A stretch of DNA of 64,000 nt from Ceratodon purpureus (taxonomy: Eukaryota > Streptophyta > Bryopsida > Pseudoditrichales > Ditrichaceae): contig CM026428.1 of NCBI GenBank assembly GCA_014871385.1, positions 13,952,041-14,016,040 of the forward strand. Reading direction: 5' to 3'. The notes under the pieces are model-generated. The model was not told the origin of the DNA and ran no database searches. It worked only from the letters and a program-made list of their open reading frames with translations. The stretch's first letter is position 1. Each line of letters begins with the position of its first letter. Positions 49,226 through 60,121 of the stretch are shown here, in pieces. Position numbers and translations under genes: made by a program.

Positions 49226-51380
49226 TGTAACACGGATCACCTGTCCCTCACTTCCTTACCAAATGCCTCACCATTCTCTCATTAATCCAATTCTAGTCGT
49301 CCACAACCTCATCACGCCTCCTCCGTACACTTCTGCACAATCAACATTAGAAAATCAAAACACAAATTCTTACAAGTGCCAGACGTAGAAAACAAGAGAA
49401 ACAGAAAAACGTTTACTTAAAGATGATCCTTTCTTTTAAAAGGCATTTATAAATATTAAATTTCTAAATTTCTAAAAACCCAACCAAAGTGCTTTCCAGT
49501 TTCCAAAACTCATTAAAACCACAACACGATATCACTTTCCTGAACTATTAAAAACTAAAAACGAATAACAAAATAAATTCGCCACCTCTCGTGTGTTGTC
49601 CTACGAAAGGAAATTAATACTGCCGCAAACACTGCCTAATCCCAAAACGCTTACCATCCTTCAAACTCCACAGAACAACCAGAACATGATCATCTCTACT
49701 GGAACCATCGCAAACTAAAACCAAAATCACCGCAAACACAGAACCTCGAAATTTAAGCAGCTCCCAAGGTCCAAAAACATAACAAATGTCTCTACTAGAA
49801 CCATTGCAACCAGAGAAACTAGAATCCAAAATGATCACCTCTAGTGTTCTTCTACTACTCGGAACATCTCTGCTATGCAAGAACAGGGGCACTTACACAG
49901 CAAACCTCACTCTGCCAGAATTTCGTCTCCACTAGGACGATTGAAAACTCAAAAACAAAATCAAACTCAGAACCACGATCTCCAGTGTCCTCCTACGATA
50001 ATGCAGAAACAAGCGCAAAATTCCGAATCATTTACCGACTTCAAAATTTCATGCCAAAACATGATTAAATCTCTACTAGAACTATTAAAAACTAAAACCT
50101 AAATCATCACCTCTGGTATTCTCCTTCTGCTCAATCGCTGAATTAAAGCATTTCCGCCACGGAAGAACACTTAAAGCAAACCGCAGTGTGATGCTTACCA
50201 ACTCCCAAATTTCCCACAGCGTTCGTCCATGCGAAAACCATAGAAAACTAAAGTGACATCAAATTCAAAATCATCACCCCTGATATACTTCTACTACTCA
50301 ATCGCGCAACGAAAACATCTCCAGAACACGAGGACAAGAGCAGACTTACGCCATGCTGCTAACCAGACTTCCGAACTTCCTAAAAACAACCACGACAATC
50401 ATTTCTACTACAACGATTGGGAAAAACCTCACCTCTACTGTCCTCCGACTACTACTCAACCGCAGAATGCAAACGTATCCGCCACTACCAGTCTCTACTA
50501 GCGCGGTCCAAATTTTACACTAACAGCCACAACAACCGTCTCTACAACTAACAAACAAACAAATCAACAAAAAACTCGAACTCGAACCAAAATCAGAAAC
50601 CAAAACAATCACCTCTAGTATCCTCCTCCTACTAACCAATCGCTGAACAAAAACACAGTTCTCCGCTAACCAGCTTCCAAATTCCACACAAACAGCCACA
50701 ACAACAATCACCTGTACTAAAACCATCCTAAACTAAAAAACTTAACACCGAAACGAAAATCAACCTCTCAGTCCCTCCCCCGCAATCGTTCAACAAAAAC
50801 CTCCACCAAAACAACATCAAAAAAGAGCGCATTAACAAAAAACCTCCGCATCGCAGCTTCGAAATTCCATAACAAGAACCACAACACGATCACCTCCACT
50901 AGAACGATTCCAAACGCGAAACCAGAAACAAAAACGAAGCAATCATCATCACCTCCAGCTCTCCTCCTCTTCCTCGGCCTCCTACTCCTCGTCGTGGTCC
51001 TCCTGTAAGTTAAGTGGTAGAATGGGAGCAGGAAAAGGACGTACCGAGCGCAGTGTTGTGCTAGGTTGTTCGGCGGCGGATCGAGAGACGAGAGACGCCC
51101 TAGGGCGAGCGAGAGGCGTCTTGGATCCTTTGGAGCGAGAAGAAGCTCCCACGCTTGGCGACGGAATGCAACGCAACGCAACGCAACGCACAGACACAAA
51201 CGCAGCTTCAGCAACAGAGCCAGAGTCTGAGCCCAGACTGTACTCTTCTCTCCTGTTACCACCCGGGCACGGGCAGACACAGACAAAAAGAATTAAACCA
51301 ACAACTCAATGTTGGAGATCATCGTCGGGGGCTGCCCGGAAAGAAAAAGAGACAGGATGCCAAGACCTAAGTCGGACTTA
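49226..51380 (-). promoter_or_regulatory. CALS 5' leader with a ~1.6-kb leader intron and promoter-proximal DNA
   Basis: A plausible leader intron runs from a donor at 50952 (AGCTGGAG|GTGATGATG on the minus strand) to an acceptor at 49333 (TTGATTGTGCAG). It leaves leader exons of roughly 50953-51300 and 49226-49332. The second leader exon has a short upstream ORF starting at an ATG about 70 bp before the main start. The intron is filled with the degenerate repeats listed separately. An (AACGC)n-type microsatellite lies at about 51168-51191 in the first leader exon or promoter. Transcription start and intron usage are inferred from sequence only. Confidence 0.5.
49580..50970 (-). repeat. Degenerate tandem array of splice-donor-like units in the CALS leader intron
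   Basis: Eight or more diverged units spaced ~135-185 bp each contain, on the plus strand, a block like TCACCTCTAGTATTCTCCT followed by CTACTACTCAATCGC. Starts are near 49833, 49970, 50104, 50270, 50428, 50606, 50758 and 50943, with a likely further unit near 49582. A second block (ATCTCTACTAGAACCATTG type) alternates with it, near 49685, 49787, 50055, 50395, 50709 and 50891. Read as transcript, most first blocks give AGAG|GTGATT-like donors. The outermost unit coincides with the inferred real donor at 50952. The repeats create spurious open frames on both strands. Confidence 0.75.
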
Positions 51381-52139
51381 AAGCACCATTATGTCGAGAA
51401 ATTCTAGATATTGGCCTCGAGTGAATGTGCTGTGCCACAAGTAGCTCACTGGAATCTACGTGCTTCAAAGATTCTGTCCATGGAATGTGCATTTAGGAGA
51501 TTGTGTTGTTTTATACCCGTCAGTTTTGTAAATAGTGTATTATATGGATGTGGAATATAGCTTGGTGAAATATACCCATTTTGTAGATTTTATTGATGAG
51601 TGTACAGATAGTGGTGTTGATTTCTATTATTTCATAGATGGTGTGTTGCTTTGGTGAGGAGTGTTGGGGCTGTGTTGGTTTTTGAATTTACAGTGTTGGT
51701 TTTGGGTGAGCGTTGAGTCGGGCAGGGGCAGGGGCAGGGGAGAGTTGGGTGAGTGGGGAGGGGCAGGGGGAGGGGGCTGCCCGGGAGGATGTGGCAGCAT
51801 TGAATTCGGGATTTTGAAATGGGGCGTTGGCAGGAGTGGGCCCTGGCGTTGGCAGTCGGCAGGTGCCTGAGCCGGCTTTCGGGTTATGTACCCCTTGGAG
51901 AGATTTTACTGGGTTGTACATGTTGGGGTGAGTTGGAGTGTTCTAACTTGGGAGTTCATTTCTTAACTCTATCAGAAAGGAATCTATGAAGGTGCCGTTA
52001 TAAATATGTGCAAATTTGAGTGATGTCTTATGAAAGGGTAAGTTTTCAGTTTATTGGCACATTTTTTGAGGGTACATAGCTAATTTGAAAATAAGTTAGT
52101 ATCATTTGTAAGAGCCCATTGCCATTGAAATGGGATTTC
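51381..52139. other. Intergenic with a G-run tract
   Basis: Upstream flank of CALS. 51720-51776 on the plus strand is a dense series of G runs (GGGCAGGGGCAGGGGCAGGG, then further runs), able in principle to form a G-quadruplex. No gene is supported: the plus frame at 51661-51870 is a product of the G-rich tract. Confidence 0.45.
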
Positions 52140-53018
52140 TTAACCCCTAAAGTTCTGAGGGTATTTTTCATTAAAACTGCCTCAAAACAGCCCCTCTTCA
52201 AAGCAAGGTGGATTGTGCAAACTTGGGGTCTTAATTAGTACATTTAACCGTAAGATCTTGTAGCTAACTTCTATGTCTACATGTCTACGAAATCTTACAC
52301 ACTCATTCCTCACCAATTGCAAGATCGTAACGTTCAAAGTTGCAAAACAAGTTTATTTTCACTGCGCAAAAAGGGAACAGCAGAGTTTTGAAGGCCCAAA
52401 AAACCATTTTTTTGCATTATGGATTTTGGGGGTTTTGATGCACGTCAAAGAAGACTGAGTTAGCTTATTCTAGTAAAAAAATTATATTCAAAAAAGTTGT
52501 ACAAGGTTGCCAAAAAAATCATTTTCCGCTAGGGGGTATACTGAAACTCACAAACAAAGGCTGATTTTTGACAATAACAATAGCATATTAAAACAAATTG
52601 GATTAAAAATCCGAACGGTGGGAACATGCTCTACTGCTTTCTCTATACATAGAAATTTTTATTTTTGAAAAATATCAAAATCTCAATTTTTGGTGGAATT
52701 TCAAAGTTTCATCTTTCGGCAGATTTTCGCAGATTTTCGCAATTTTGGGCAGTTTTGGGCAGTTTTGGGCAGAATTTGCTGCATTCAGAGTGGCTTAGAA
52801 AATTTCAGTAGCTGCCCAACGAGTAGCGTTTGACACTTAAACCTTCATAACTTTTGATCCTGATGTCATAATTGAAAAATAAAAACACCAACACGAAGAT
52901 CTCCGAACGGACCACCTTCAATAAAAGTTTCAAAAAATCCCGATGTAAATTGCATTCATAGGTACATGCCCAAATTTCAAAAAAGCCCAAATGTGGATGA
53001 TTTTCCTTTAGGGGTTAA
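52140..53018. mobile_element. Non-autonomous TTAA-flanked transposon, copy B (879 bp)
   Basis: Same family as 7641-8554. TTAA flanks at 52140-52143 and 53015-53018, with perfect 9-bp inverted termini CCCCTAAAG (52144-52152) and CTTTAGGGG (53006-53014). No coding capacity. Internal short tandem repeats lie at about 52723-52775: GCAGATTTTC twice and GGGCAGTTTT-type units three times. Copy B keeps better termini than copy A, which suggests it is younger or less decayed. The piggyBac assignment rests on the target site and termini alone. Confidence 0.75.
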
Positions 53019-53231
53019 GGATTTGGGTAGCTGACTATAATTGCAAATTTGATTATGAATTTTTAAATTTATCACAAAAGTGTAGGAAGGTAGTGACTTC
53101 TTAGAAATATAATTGTTTACTCGCATTGCATTGATCTACTACCTTTGAGATTTTAAATATGAATAAATAACAATATTTTCTTTGGAATTGTTTAAAAAAT
53201 AATTTAAAATAAAATAAATAAAAATAAGAAT

Positions 53232-54545
53232 AAAATCTTTCCATGGTAAAAAATTGCATTAGAAAAATCGACAAAGTTGACAAGATTGGTTGATTTGAAG
53301 CTTTGAATAGTGGCATTAAAAACAAAGAATTGGAAATTCAAATTTTTGTAGGAAATGTATCAGCAATGAAAAATGTATCTTTAGATTTAGGATTAATGAA
53401 AGTTACCTGGTATAGGCCCAAACCAACAATGGTACAAGACAATTCCAAGATATGGACTTCAAGGTCAAGAAATTGAAGGGAATACAAAGAAATTTACTCT
53501 TATTAAGTATCAAATTGAGTGGATATAAAAATAGATTTATTCCTGTCAAGCATCAAATTGAGTGGATGTAGTCAATGCCATCACATCATCGAATCATCAT
53601 TATAAGAGTATAATTATTGTCTCAAGAAAGGTAACAGTACACACCTAACTGATGAAAATCTTGCCAGCATATCCTAAAATCATCCTTCCATAGGTTATAC
53701 TATTCACTTTTAAAAAGTTGCAGTGCAAAAAAGAAATTCTATTCTTAAATTGATGAATTTTCATATACTTTGATACATTGCACAAAATTCATAAGCAATC
53801 GATGATGAACGGCTTCAAACTGACTTACATATTTTGAAAAACAATGACTAGGATTGAATAAAGTAAATATTCAAGAGATCAGAGTATTAATCAATAAAAA
53901 AATTTAAAAAAACCTTTCCATAGTAAAAATCTACACCATAGAAGTCCACAAAATTGTCAAAGTTGATTAATTTGTGGTTATGAATAGCAGCACCAAAAAC
54001 AAAAATTTGGAAATTCAATCTTTTGTAGAAAATGTATCAGCAATAAAAAATGTATCTTTAGATTTAGGATTAATAAAAGTTACATGGTATTGGTCCAAAT
54101 CAACAATGGTGCAAGACAATCCTAAGTTTTGGACTTAGAGGTCGAAAATTGAATGAAATAGAAAAAGATTTATTCCTGTCAACCATCAACTTGAATAGAT
54201 GTAGAAATAGAATTATTCTTGTCAACCATCAAATTAAATGGATGTGGTTACTGCCATCATATCATGGAATCATCATTATAGGAGTATAACTATTGTCTTA
54301 TGAAAAGTAACAGTACAAACCTAACGGATGAGGATACAACCATCTCATCTTGGAATTGTCGATACACAAGTAAAACTATTGTCGTTAAAAAAATTACAGT
54401 ACAAAAGATGAAATCTATTCTTAAATTGTTGAATTTTCATATACTTAAATATGGCAAAGCACTAGGTGACAAACAACTTTAAATTGACTTACATATTAGG
54501 AAAACAAAGGCTAGGATTGAATCAAGTAGATATGGCAGTATTTGG
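53232..54545. repeat. Diverged tandem duplication, unit ~0.68 kb
   Basis: Copy 1 (~53232-53905) and copy 2 (~53908-54545) are in direct orientation, with matching anchors: CTTTCCAT(G/A)GTAAAAA, AATGTATCAGCAAT(G/A)AAAAA, ATCTTTAGATTTAGGATTAA, ATTCTTAAATTG(A/T)TGAATT and GACTTACATATT. Divergence is perhaps 15-20 percent by eye, with indels. Within each copy a ~45-bp sub-unit (ATTTATTCCTGTCAA(G/C)CATCAA) also recurs. No coding potential. The period is about 677 bp, longer than typical plant satellites. Confidence 0.85.
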
Positions 54546-54747
54546 CAGACAATTATGAAAATACTCAAAAAATGTGTTTATTGGGATGCCTTTGCACTAG
54601 CTTTGCGGAGCTTCCAAAAATAATCAACTTTCTCTTTCATAGGTCTAAGTATGCAAACCTGAAATTCAGTCGGGAATTGGCCCCTCTTTACACATACATC
54701 TGCAATGTCCGACTCGTAATGGCCTGTAAAGAGCAACTTCAACGTTA

Positions 54748-55297
54748 GAGCATCCCCAGTAGTCCTGTACTATAAACTTGAAAGTGGAAAGAAGTGGAAA
54801 GACGTGAATTGCGGTTCAGGCCAGCCAGGGGAAAAACCTGTATTCAAGCTTGTAAGAGCATCCCCAGTAAGCTGTAAACCTGTAAGCCTGTAATTACGAG
54901 AACGTCATTCTCCCAAACCTGAGTGCCTTTCTGAAGCAAAACATTCCAAAACCGTTTACAGATTTACAGGTTTGCCCCAAAAAACCTTCCAAAATGAGGT
55001 TTCGACCTGTAAATTACAGACTTACAAGCTCGAATACAGGCTTGGCCTGAACCGCAATTCACGTCTTTCTACATCTTTCCGATTACAGGTTTACGGTTCA
55101 GGCCTTACTGGGGATGCTCTAAGCTTGTAATTTACAGGTTGAAACCTGGTTTTGGAAGGTTTTTTGGGGCAAACCTGTAAACTTGTAAACGGTTTTGGAA
55201 TGTTTTGCTTCGGGAAGACACTCAGGTTTGGAAGAACAACGTTCTCAGGCTTACAGGCTCACAGGCTTACAGGCTTACAAGACTACTGGGGATGCTC
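54748..55297. mobile_element. PIF/Harbinger-like MITE (outer copy, interrupted)
   Basis: Termini are GAGCATCCCCAGTAGTC (from 54748) and GACTACTGGGGATGCTC (to 55297), a perfect 17-bp inverted repeat. They are flanked by the 3-bp duplication TTA (54745-54747 and 55298-55300). TWA target sites are characteristic of PIF/Harbinger. Without the inner insertion (54856-55119) and one TAA it would be 283 bp. No coding capacity. Confidence 0.88.
54856..55119. mobile_element. PIF/Harbinger-like MITE (inner copy, inverted, nested)
   Basis: 264 bp with termini GAGCATCCCCAGTAAG and GGCCTTACTGGGGATGCTC, flanked by TAA (54853-54855 and 55120-55122). Its reverse complement aligns along its length with the outer element, for example GGTTTTTTGGGGCAAACCTG and CGTGAATTGCGGTTCAGGCC in both. 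It is therefore a second member of the same family inserted in opposite orientation. Removing the insert and one TAA reconstitutes the uninterrupted family sequence at the junction. Confidence 0.88.
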
Positions 55298-56946
55298 TTA
55301 GCTTGTCTACATGCATGGAGCCCGAACACCGTAGTATTTATGATTCTTCACATGTGGTTGCAGAGTTGTGCGGTGATGGTGGATGTGAAGGGTGACCACT
55401 TTCTGGTGAAGAATTCTTGAGTTGGAGCTGCTCTTGCATCCAGGGAGAGCTGCAAATTATGCTTGTAATGTGGATTTGAAGCTTTGTTTTCACGCTCGGG
55501 TTATGTGGAGCGACAGGAAGGCGAAATGGATTCGCATGGGGTGCCGGGTGTGGGCTTCGACATCGTTGGAGTCTACTCCAGCGGGTGGAAATATGATTTG
55601 AAAGAGATGCTGGAATTGTTGGTACTTGTTATGAATTGTCTTCCAGAATTGTTCACTTATTTGTTTACTGTGACATGCTCTAGGGTTTTGAACATGCACA
55701 TCTCAAAATGCTGAATATATAGGGGCACCATAGCTAATTGAAGTGGAGGCAGCCTAGGTAGATATAAAAGTCTTTGCAGGATCAAGTAATGAAAGGTATG
55801 TCCCATTCGTCAGGGTCATTGTCTAAGAAGCTAAGAATCGGATATCCAAAAGGTAGTGGTCGTGACACGCACATATTGTACATGTGAAGTCATCGTGAAG
55901 GAGGACGGCTTTATATCGTCTCATTAGCTACTCCACAATATTCATATCAACTGCACAAGCACGGGTGCTAGTGGAATTGAAAATGGTACGTTCGGGACAG
56001 ACAAGTTGATGCAAGAAACAGACACCAGTTTGCAGTTCTACGCGAGGTATTAGTAGATATCATAACCAAGGAAGTCGTGGTACTGTTAGTGTTTGTGGGA
56101 TATTGTTTTTCAGCTCATTCTTTTTCTAGAAGGCCGAAAACAGTAGGACACAAAACTTGCTGGTACTCGAACAACAGAAACACGGGGTGTTCGGTGACTT
56201 AGCATCAGATGCTTGCAAGACATTCTGTTCTGAGAGAACACTGCTATCATTCCTTCTGGTAGCCAGAAATGGAGTAGTCAACTACACATGAGTGCCATCT
56301 GAGTAGCAATTTCAATAATGTGTGGTACCTCAAAAGATCAAAGGACCACCTTTTACTATCTATACCCACTCCGTCTGGACTACCGTCTGGAGGTGTGTTA
56401 CAAACAATCACCACCTGAGATCCCCTCGATTCTGGGGACTGCTATGCTCGCTGCTCCAAACAACGACTGGGAGTTGCAACAAGGTCATGTGACCCTTGGA
56501 ACGATCCGAGTTATCTTGCCCAAATAACGAAACGGAAGTCCAGCTGGTGTCAACGGCAAAGTCAATAGCAGAGTTCAAGACCCGCTAAAACACTAGCAAG
56601 AATATCAAACAAGACACTACGTTCAAAACTTTCAATTGAACACAGCCAACGCAGCCATCAGCCTCCAACTGCATCCTCCTGGTGACTCTAGCTGTTGCAT
56701 TTGGGTTAACTGATTCTCTGGTGTGTTCATCTGCATATTAAGATCATCACAATATTCTGGACTTCCCTCGACTCCTCGACGACCCCTTCACTCCATGATA
56801 CAGGTGAGAAAATTGGCACCTCTGGATGCCAAATTCGTGTACACTGCAAGAATCTGATTCAGTTCTCCAGCCTGTCGGTACTCCGCCTCTTGCTCCAATC
56901 AAAATCCACCTCCAATATTCTGCATTAGTGGGATCAAAAGTGGCCC
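55298..56946. other. Intergenic, nothing recognised
   Basis: Moderate-GC DNA between the nested MITE and the 3' end of the F-box gene. Plus frames at 55484-55714 and 56318-56527 have no recognisable domain or splice support. 56600-56946 probably includes the 3' UTR of the minus-strand F-box gene. Confidence 0.4.
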
Positions 56947-58473
56947 CTAGAAGCTGAAGCAAGACAAATCGAGGCTTTGATCGTAGGTCAAAATTTTCAA
57001 AATGATTTGCTGGTGGCGACACGACACAACAGCCTCGATCGCAGGTTTTAGTTCATCCAACTTGACCATGCTGGAAGTACAGACATAAACTGTCAAGTGC
57101 TTTACTGAAGGTCTAAGGAACATCCGCAAAACCGTCATCGCAGGAATTATGTCCAGCTCCACTTGAATCATGTGCAGAATCAGGTGGTTCATCGAAGGCC
57201 ACTTCTTCATCCTTTTTAGCGTTTCCACACCCTTCTCCATGCAACGCCATAGTCCAGGACCAACGCTGAGAACCTCTAGAGCTCCACACTCGTGCAGTTT
57301 GCTGATATTACTTACCAAGTATGGAATATCTTCTTTAAAAAGTTTGTTGGGAGGGATATCCCAAAATATCTTCATCAGGGTTCGATTCCTGTCGATGAGA
57401 TAACCGATTACGGGAATGTTCCAATGCTGAAACTTCAGCTCCTTCAATCCAGACTCGCTCCAGATGGGAGTCACTTTCGGGAGCTCCAATACTTCCAGAT
57501 TGGAAGCAACATCACTAGACACCCCATACGCCAAGTGTTGTAGCCTGGGCATTATATCATTGATAAGGTGTAGATTCCCTTTGACCCTTACACAGCTCAA
57601 AGTCAAACTTGTCACAGAGTCGAACAGCTCACAGTCGCTGATGTCAATGTACATGTTCGCCAAGTTCAGAGTCTTCAATTGATGGCCTGCAACAAGATTA
57701 CACCTAAAACGGGTTACATAGTGCAATGACAGATTTTCACATATCGTCGACTATTAACTGTCAAGATTGAGCAGGTGCAAGCCACTAGAAAAGAGCAAGG
57801 CGGAGAATTCAACATCAAATAATTTGCAATACCAAAACAAAATGTTCACAAGACACCAAGCTCAGATCTCAAATGCATCAACCAGACACTCAATAGGGAA
57901 ACTCTAAACAAACGCATTTTTAGGGGACTGAATAGAGGCGGCCTAGCTAGACAAGACATCCTTTAAAGGAGATAGTTGCAGCAAATAAAGAAATACATTA
58001 AACTCACAGTAACGTGATAGGTAATAGACAATGTCGGATGGTAATCTCATCGCAGTCCGCACGTTGTCGTCCTTCATTGATAAGTGCCGAAGGGTATGTC
58101 CGACTCGTGGTAGCCATGCCATTAGAATCGAAGGATCGGACATTGGAGAATAACTAAAAAAAAATTCATCTTCAGAAACATGATTTCTCTCTTGCGGAAT
58201 CGGCTCAACCTTAACGTGAAGTTGTACTAGCCCTTTCTTCATCATCAAACTAGGAGATTGATCCCTTAAGAACCAGTCCGAGGAATCACAGTACTGATGC
58301 GTCAGTCTTAAACGCGTCACTTTTAAACGCAGTGATCTAATGTTGTTTCCAGCATGATAAAACTCCTTGCATACACACTGAGCTTTCGCTACATCTTTCG
58401 CATCTTGAAGCCGATTCAAGATGTTCTCTAGCACTGGCTGAGGAGGTAGCTGCAGAAATCCGTGCTGTCCCAT
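56947..58473 (-). CDS. F-box protein with LRR-like C-terminal region, two exons
   Basis: Exon 58008-58473 and exon 56947-57686 join in phase (TAC T|GTGAGT ... TTGTTGCAG|GC CAT) to 401 codons plus stop. The N-terminal F-box is LPPQPVLENILNRLQDAKDV followed by AKAQCVCKEFYHAGNNIRSL (residues ~8-50). The C-terminal half has irregular leucine-rich spacing (LKTLNLANMYIDISDCELFD, LEVLELPKVTP, LKELKFQHW, LEVLSVGPGLW), as in plant F-box/LRR or FBD-like proteins. The inferred role is an SCF ubiquitin ligase substrate receptor with unknown substrate. I chose the ATG at 58473. The frame extends to an ATG at 58500, but a CAG acceptor-like site lies between, so a spliced leader is possible. An alternative acceptor (CCGTTTTAG, ~57700) would need another donor. 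Confidence 0.75.
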
Positions 58474-58500
58474 TTGCACCTGGCACGAATACCACATCAT

Positions 58501-59782
58501 ATTTATTTAAACACCTTGCATACCGGGCAAAATGGAAAGTGCTTCAGAAAGCAAAGAAAACAAACACGATTCAAGCACAAATGTCGGTAACATTGAAAAT
58601 CCGGTTATCTCTCAATCATCGCTGCACACCACTGTGACGAGTAACGAGCAGGCCTCAAAAATCCAGTTGCTCTAGACCAGCCCACAGAAAAACTAGTCTG
58701 CTTGGCGGCCAAGTGCATTGACTTCAAAAACAAAAAATCAAAAAAATAAATAAAAATACGGAAGCTACAGAAATATTGTCGAGGAACATGCAGCAATACA
58801 CTGAAGCCTACACAATTCCAAGTGGTCCAGTGTTTCAACAAGCAGCTACCTCACTGGATACACGAACAGATACGAGGGTTCACCCAGTGCTACAAAGAGT
58901 GAGCCCCATGGTCTAAGATGTTGCCCAAATTCCATTTCTACAAATCTAGGATCACAAGCCAGTCGAACACTTCATTCACGTACGGACTCAAAAGTTGATT
59001 GAACCCGGGAAATAGAGACAAACTTCAGTTTCGTTTTAAAGCGGAAGTCCAGAGTGCAGACAAGAGAAGGAGTTACTTTTCGAGTTAGTCTATTCTAGGC
59101 AAAAAGAAGCTTGACTACTCCTGTGACTGGAACAGAGATCAGAGAGTGATTGGAAAAGAGAGATCCGAGAGAGGTGGAGAATTTAGGGTTACAAATGAGA
59201 CACAAGGTTAGGGTTAAAAATCAGACATGCCCATTCCCGCTTTGAATACCTCCACCAGAGATCGCTCAAGGAAACAAGAGTATGGTACCAAAAGAATTGC
59301 GGACAATGAAACTTACAGACTGGTTACGTTTTGCATTCGCCATGCTTGGGTCCGCGAGGTAAAGACTTCGTGCGCTTCGTGCTTCACAAACACGTAGTAA
59401 CCCCGCTGTTGTAGAGAATGTCTCCCCCCAGCACACAAGCTCCACTAAGTACAGCTTCCAAATTTGCAGCTCCGTAATCTCAACTCTCTTCACCTCTTAG
59501 AAGAAACACCGTTGTACATAACTGAAGCGAGAACGAAAACCCTCCCCTAAACACTCGTGAATCGAACGGGCTCAGTTCTCGAAATCTAGTCTCCCTAACC
59601 TCGTCCTCCCGACACCACCGCGAACGACCATACTCAGAAGAAACGAAGCAATTGAGAGACCGAAACCTCTCGGCCCCCACTCTAGCTGTTCGAAAAGCGC
59701 AACCCAAATCCCACTGATCGCCGAAATCCCAGCCATTTCTCAAAATTCAGCTCCTGTCGGAGTTCAGCGTGTTCCGCAAGCA
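58501..59782. other. Leader and promoter side of the F-box/LRR gene
   Basis: No coding gene is supported. Telobox-like TTAGGGTT motifs occur near 59186 and 59210. The minus frames at 59266-59743 have higher GC and may be leader exons. The copia 3' LTR begins to the right at about 59783. Confidence 0.35.
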
Positions 59783-60051
59783 TGTAACAGTGTATATGGT
59801 AGCAAGTATATAGTTGTTTAATACTAACTACTGTTGTACTGTCAATCTCTTGTGCTTCGTACTCTCATGTCACCAGAAAATCTGTGAAGTCAGCAGCAGT
59901 TATTATTGTAACTCAGGCTTATACATTAGATGAAGGAGAAGGTTACACGGAGCAGCTTTATACTGCGGAGCGGAGAGTCTGAACCTGACTACAGGTGGAA
60001 GTTCATCGACGGATGAAACCCTAATGGTTACAGGGATGAGAAATGCTAATA
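59783..60051 (-). repeat. Putative copia 3' LTR with polypurine tract
   Basis: A purine run AAGGGGGG (minus strand; 60052-60059 on plus) precedes TATTAGCATTTC. A TG...CA unit with matching 6-bp ends (TGTAAC at 59783-59788, GTTACA at 60027-60032 on plus) bounds 250 bp. Which start is right (60051 next to the polypurine tract, or 60032) is unclear without the 5' LTR. A TATA-like TATAAAG on the minus strand (near 59959-59965) would suit an LTR promoter. Confidence 0.45.
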
Positions 60052-60121
60052 CCCCCCTTAAACTAAACCCCAGTGTTTAGGTTAACACTTTTGCATTGCG
60101 CAATCGTCTCGGTCGAGGACG

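Noticed and set aside
49580-50970. CRISPR-like spaced repeats
   Set aside because: Units are diverged, spacing is irregular, and the genome is clearly plant nuclear; this is a tandem array in an intron.
50768-51286. 172-codon minus frame upstream of CALS
   Set aside because: It lies in the leader exon plus the repeat array, has biased Arg/Val/Leu low-complexity composition and no domain. It is better explained by the pyrimidine-rich leader and repeats.
55484-55714. 76-codon plus frame beyond the nested MITE
   Set aside because: No domain, with a hydrophobic tail typical of chance frames; no consistent exons nearby.
57376-57392. tRNA T-loop-like GGTTCGATTCC
   Set aside because: No matching acceptor stem, anticodon arm or D-arm around it, and it lies inside the coding exon of the F-box/LRR gene.
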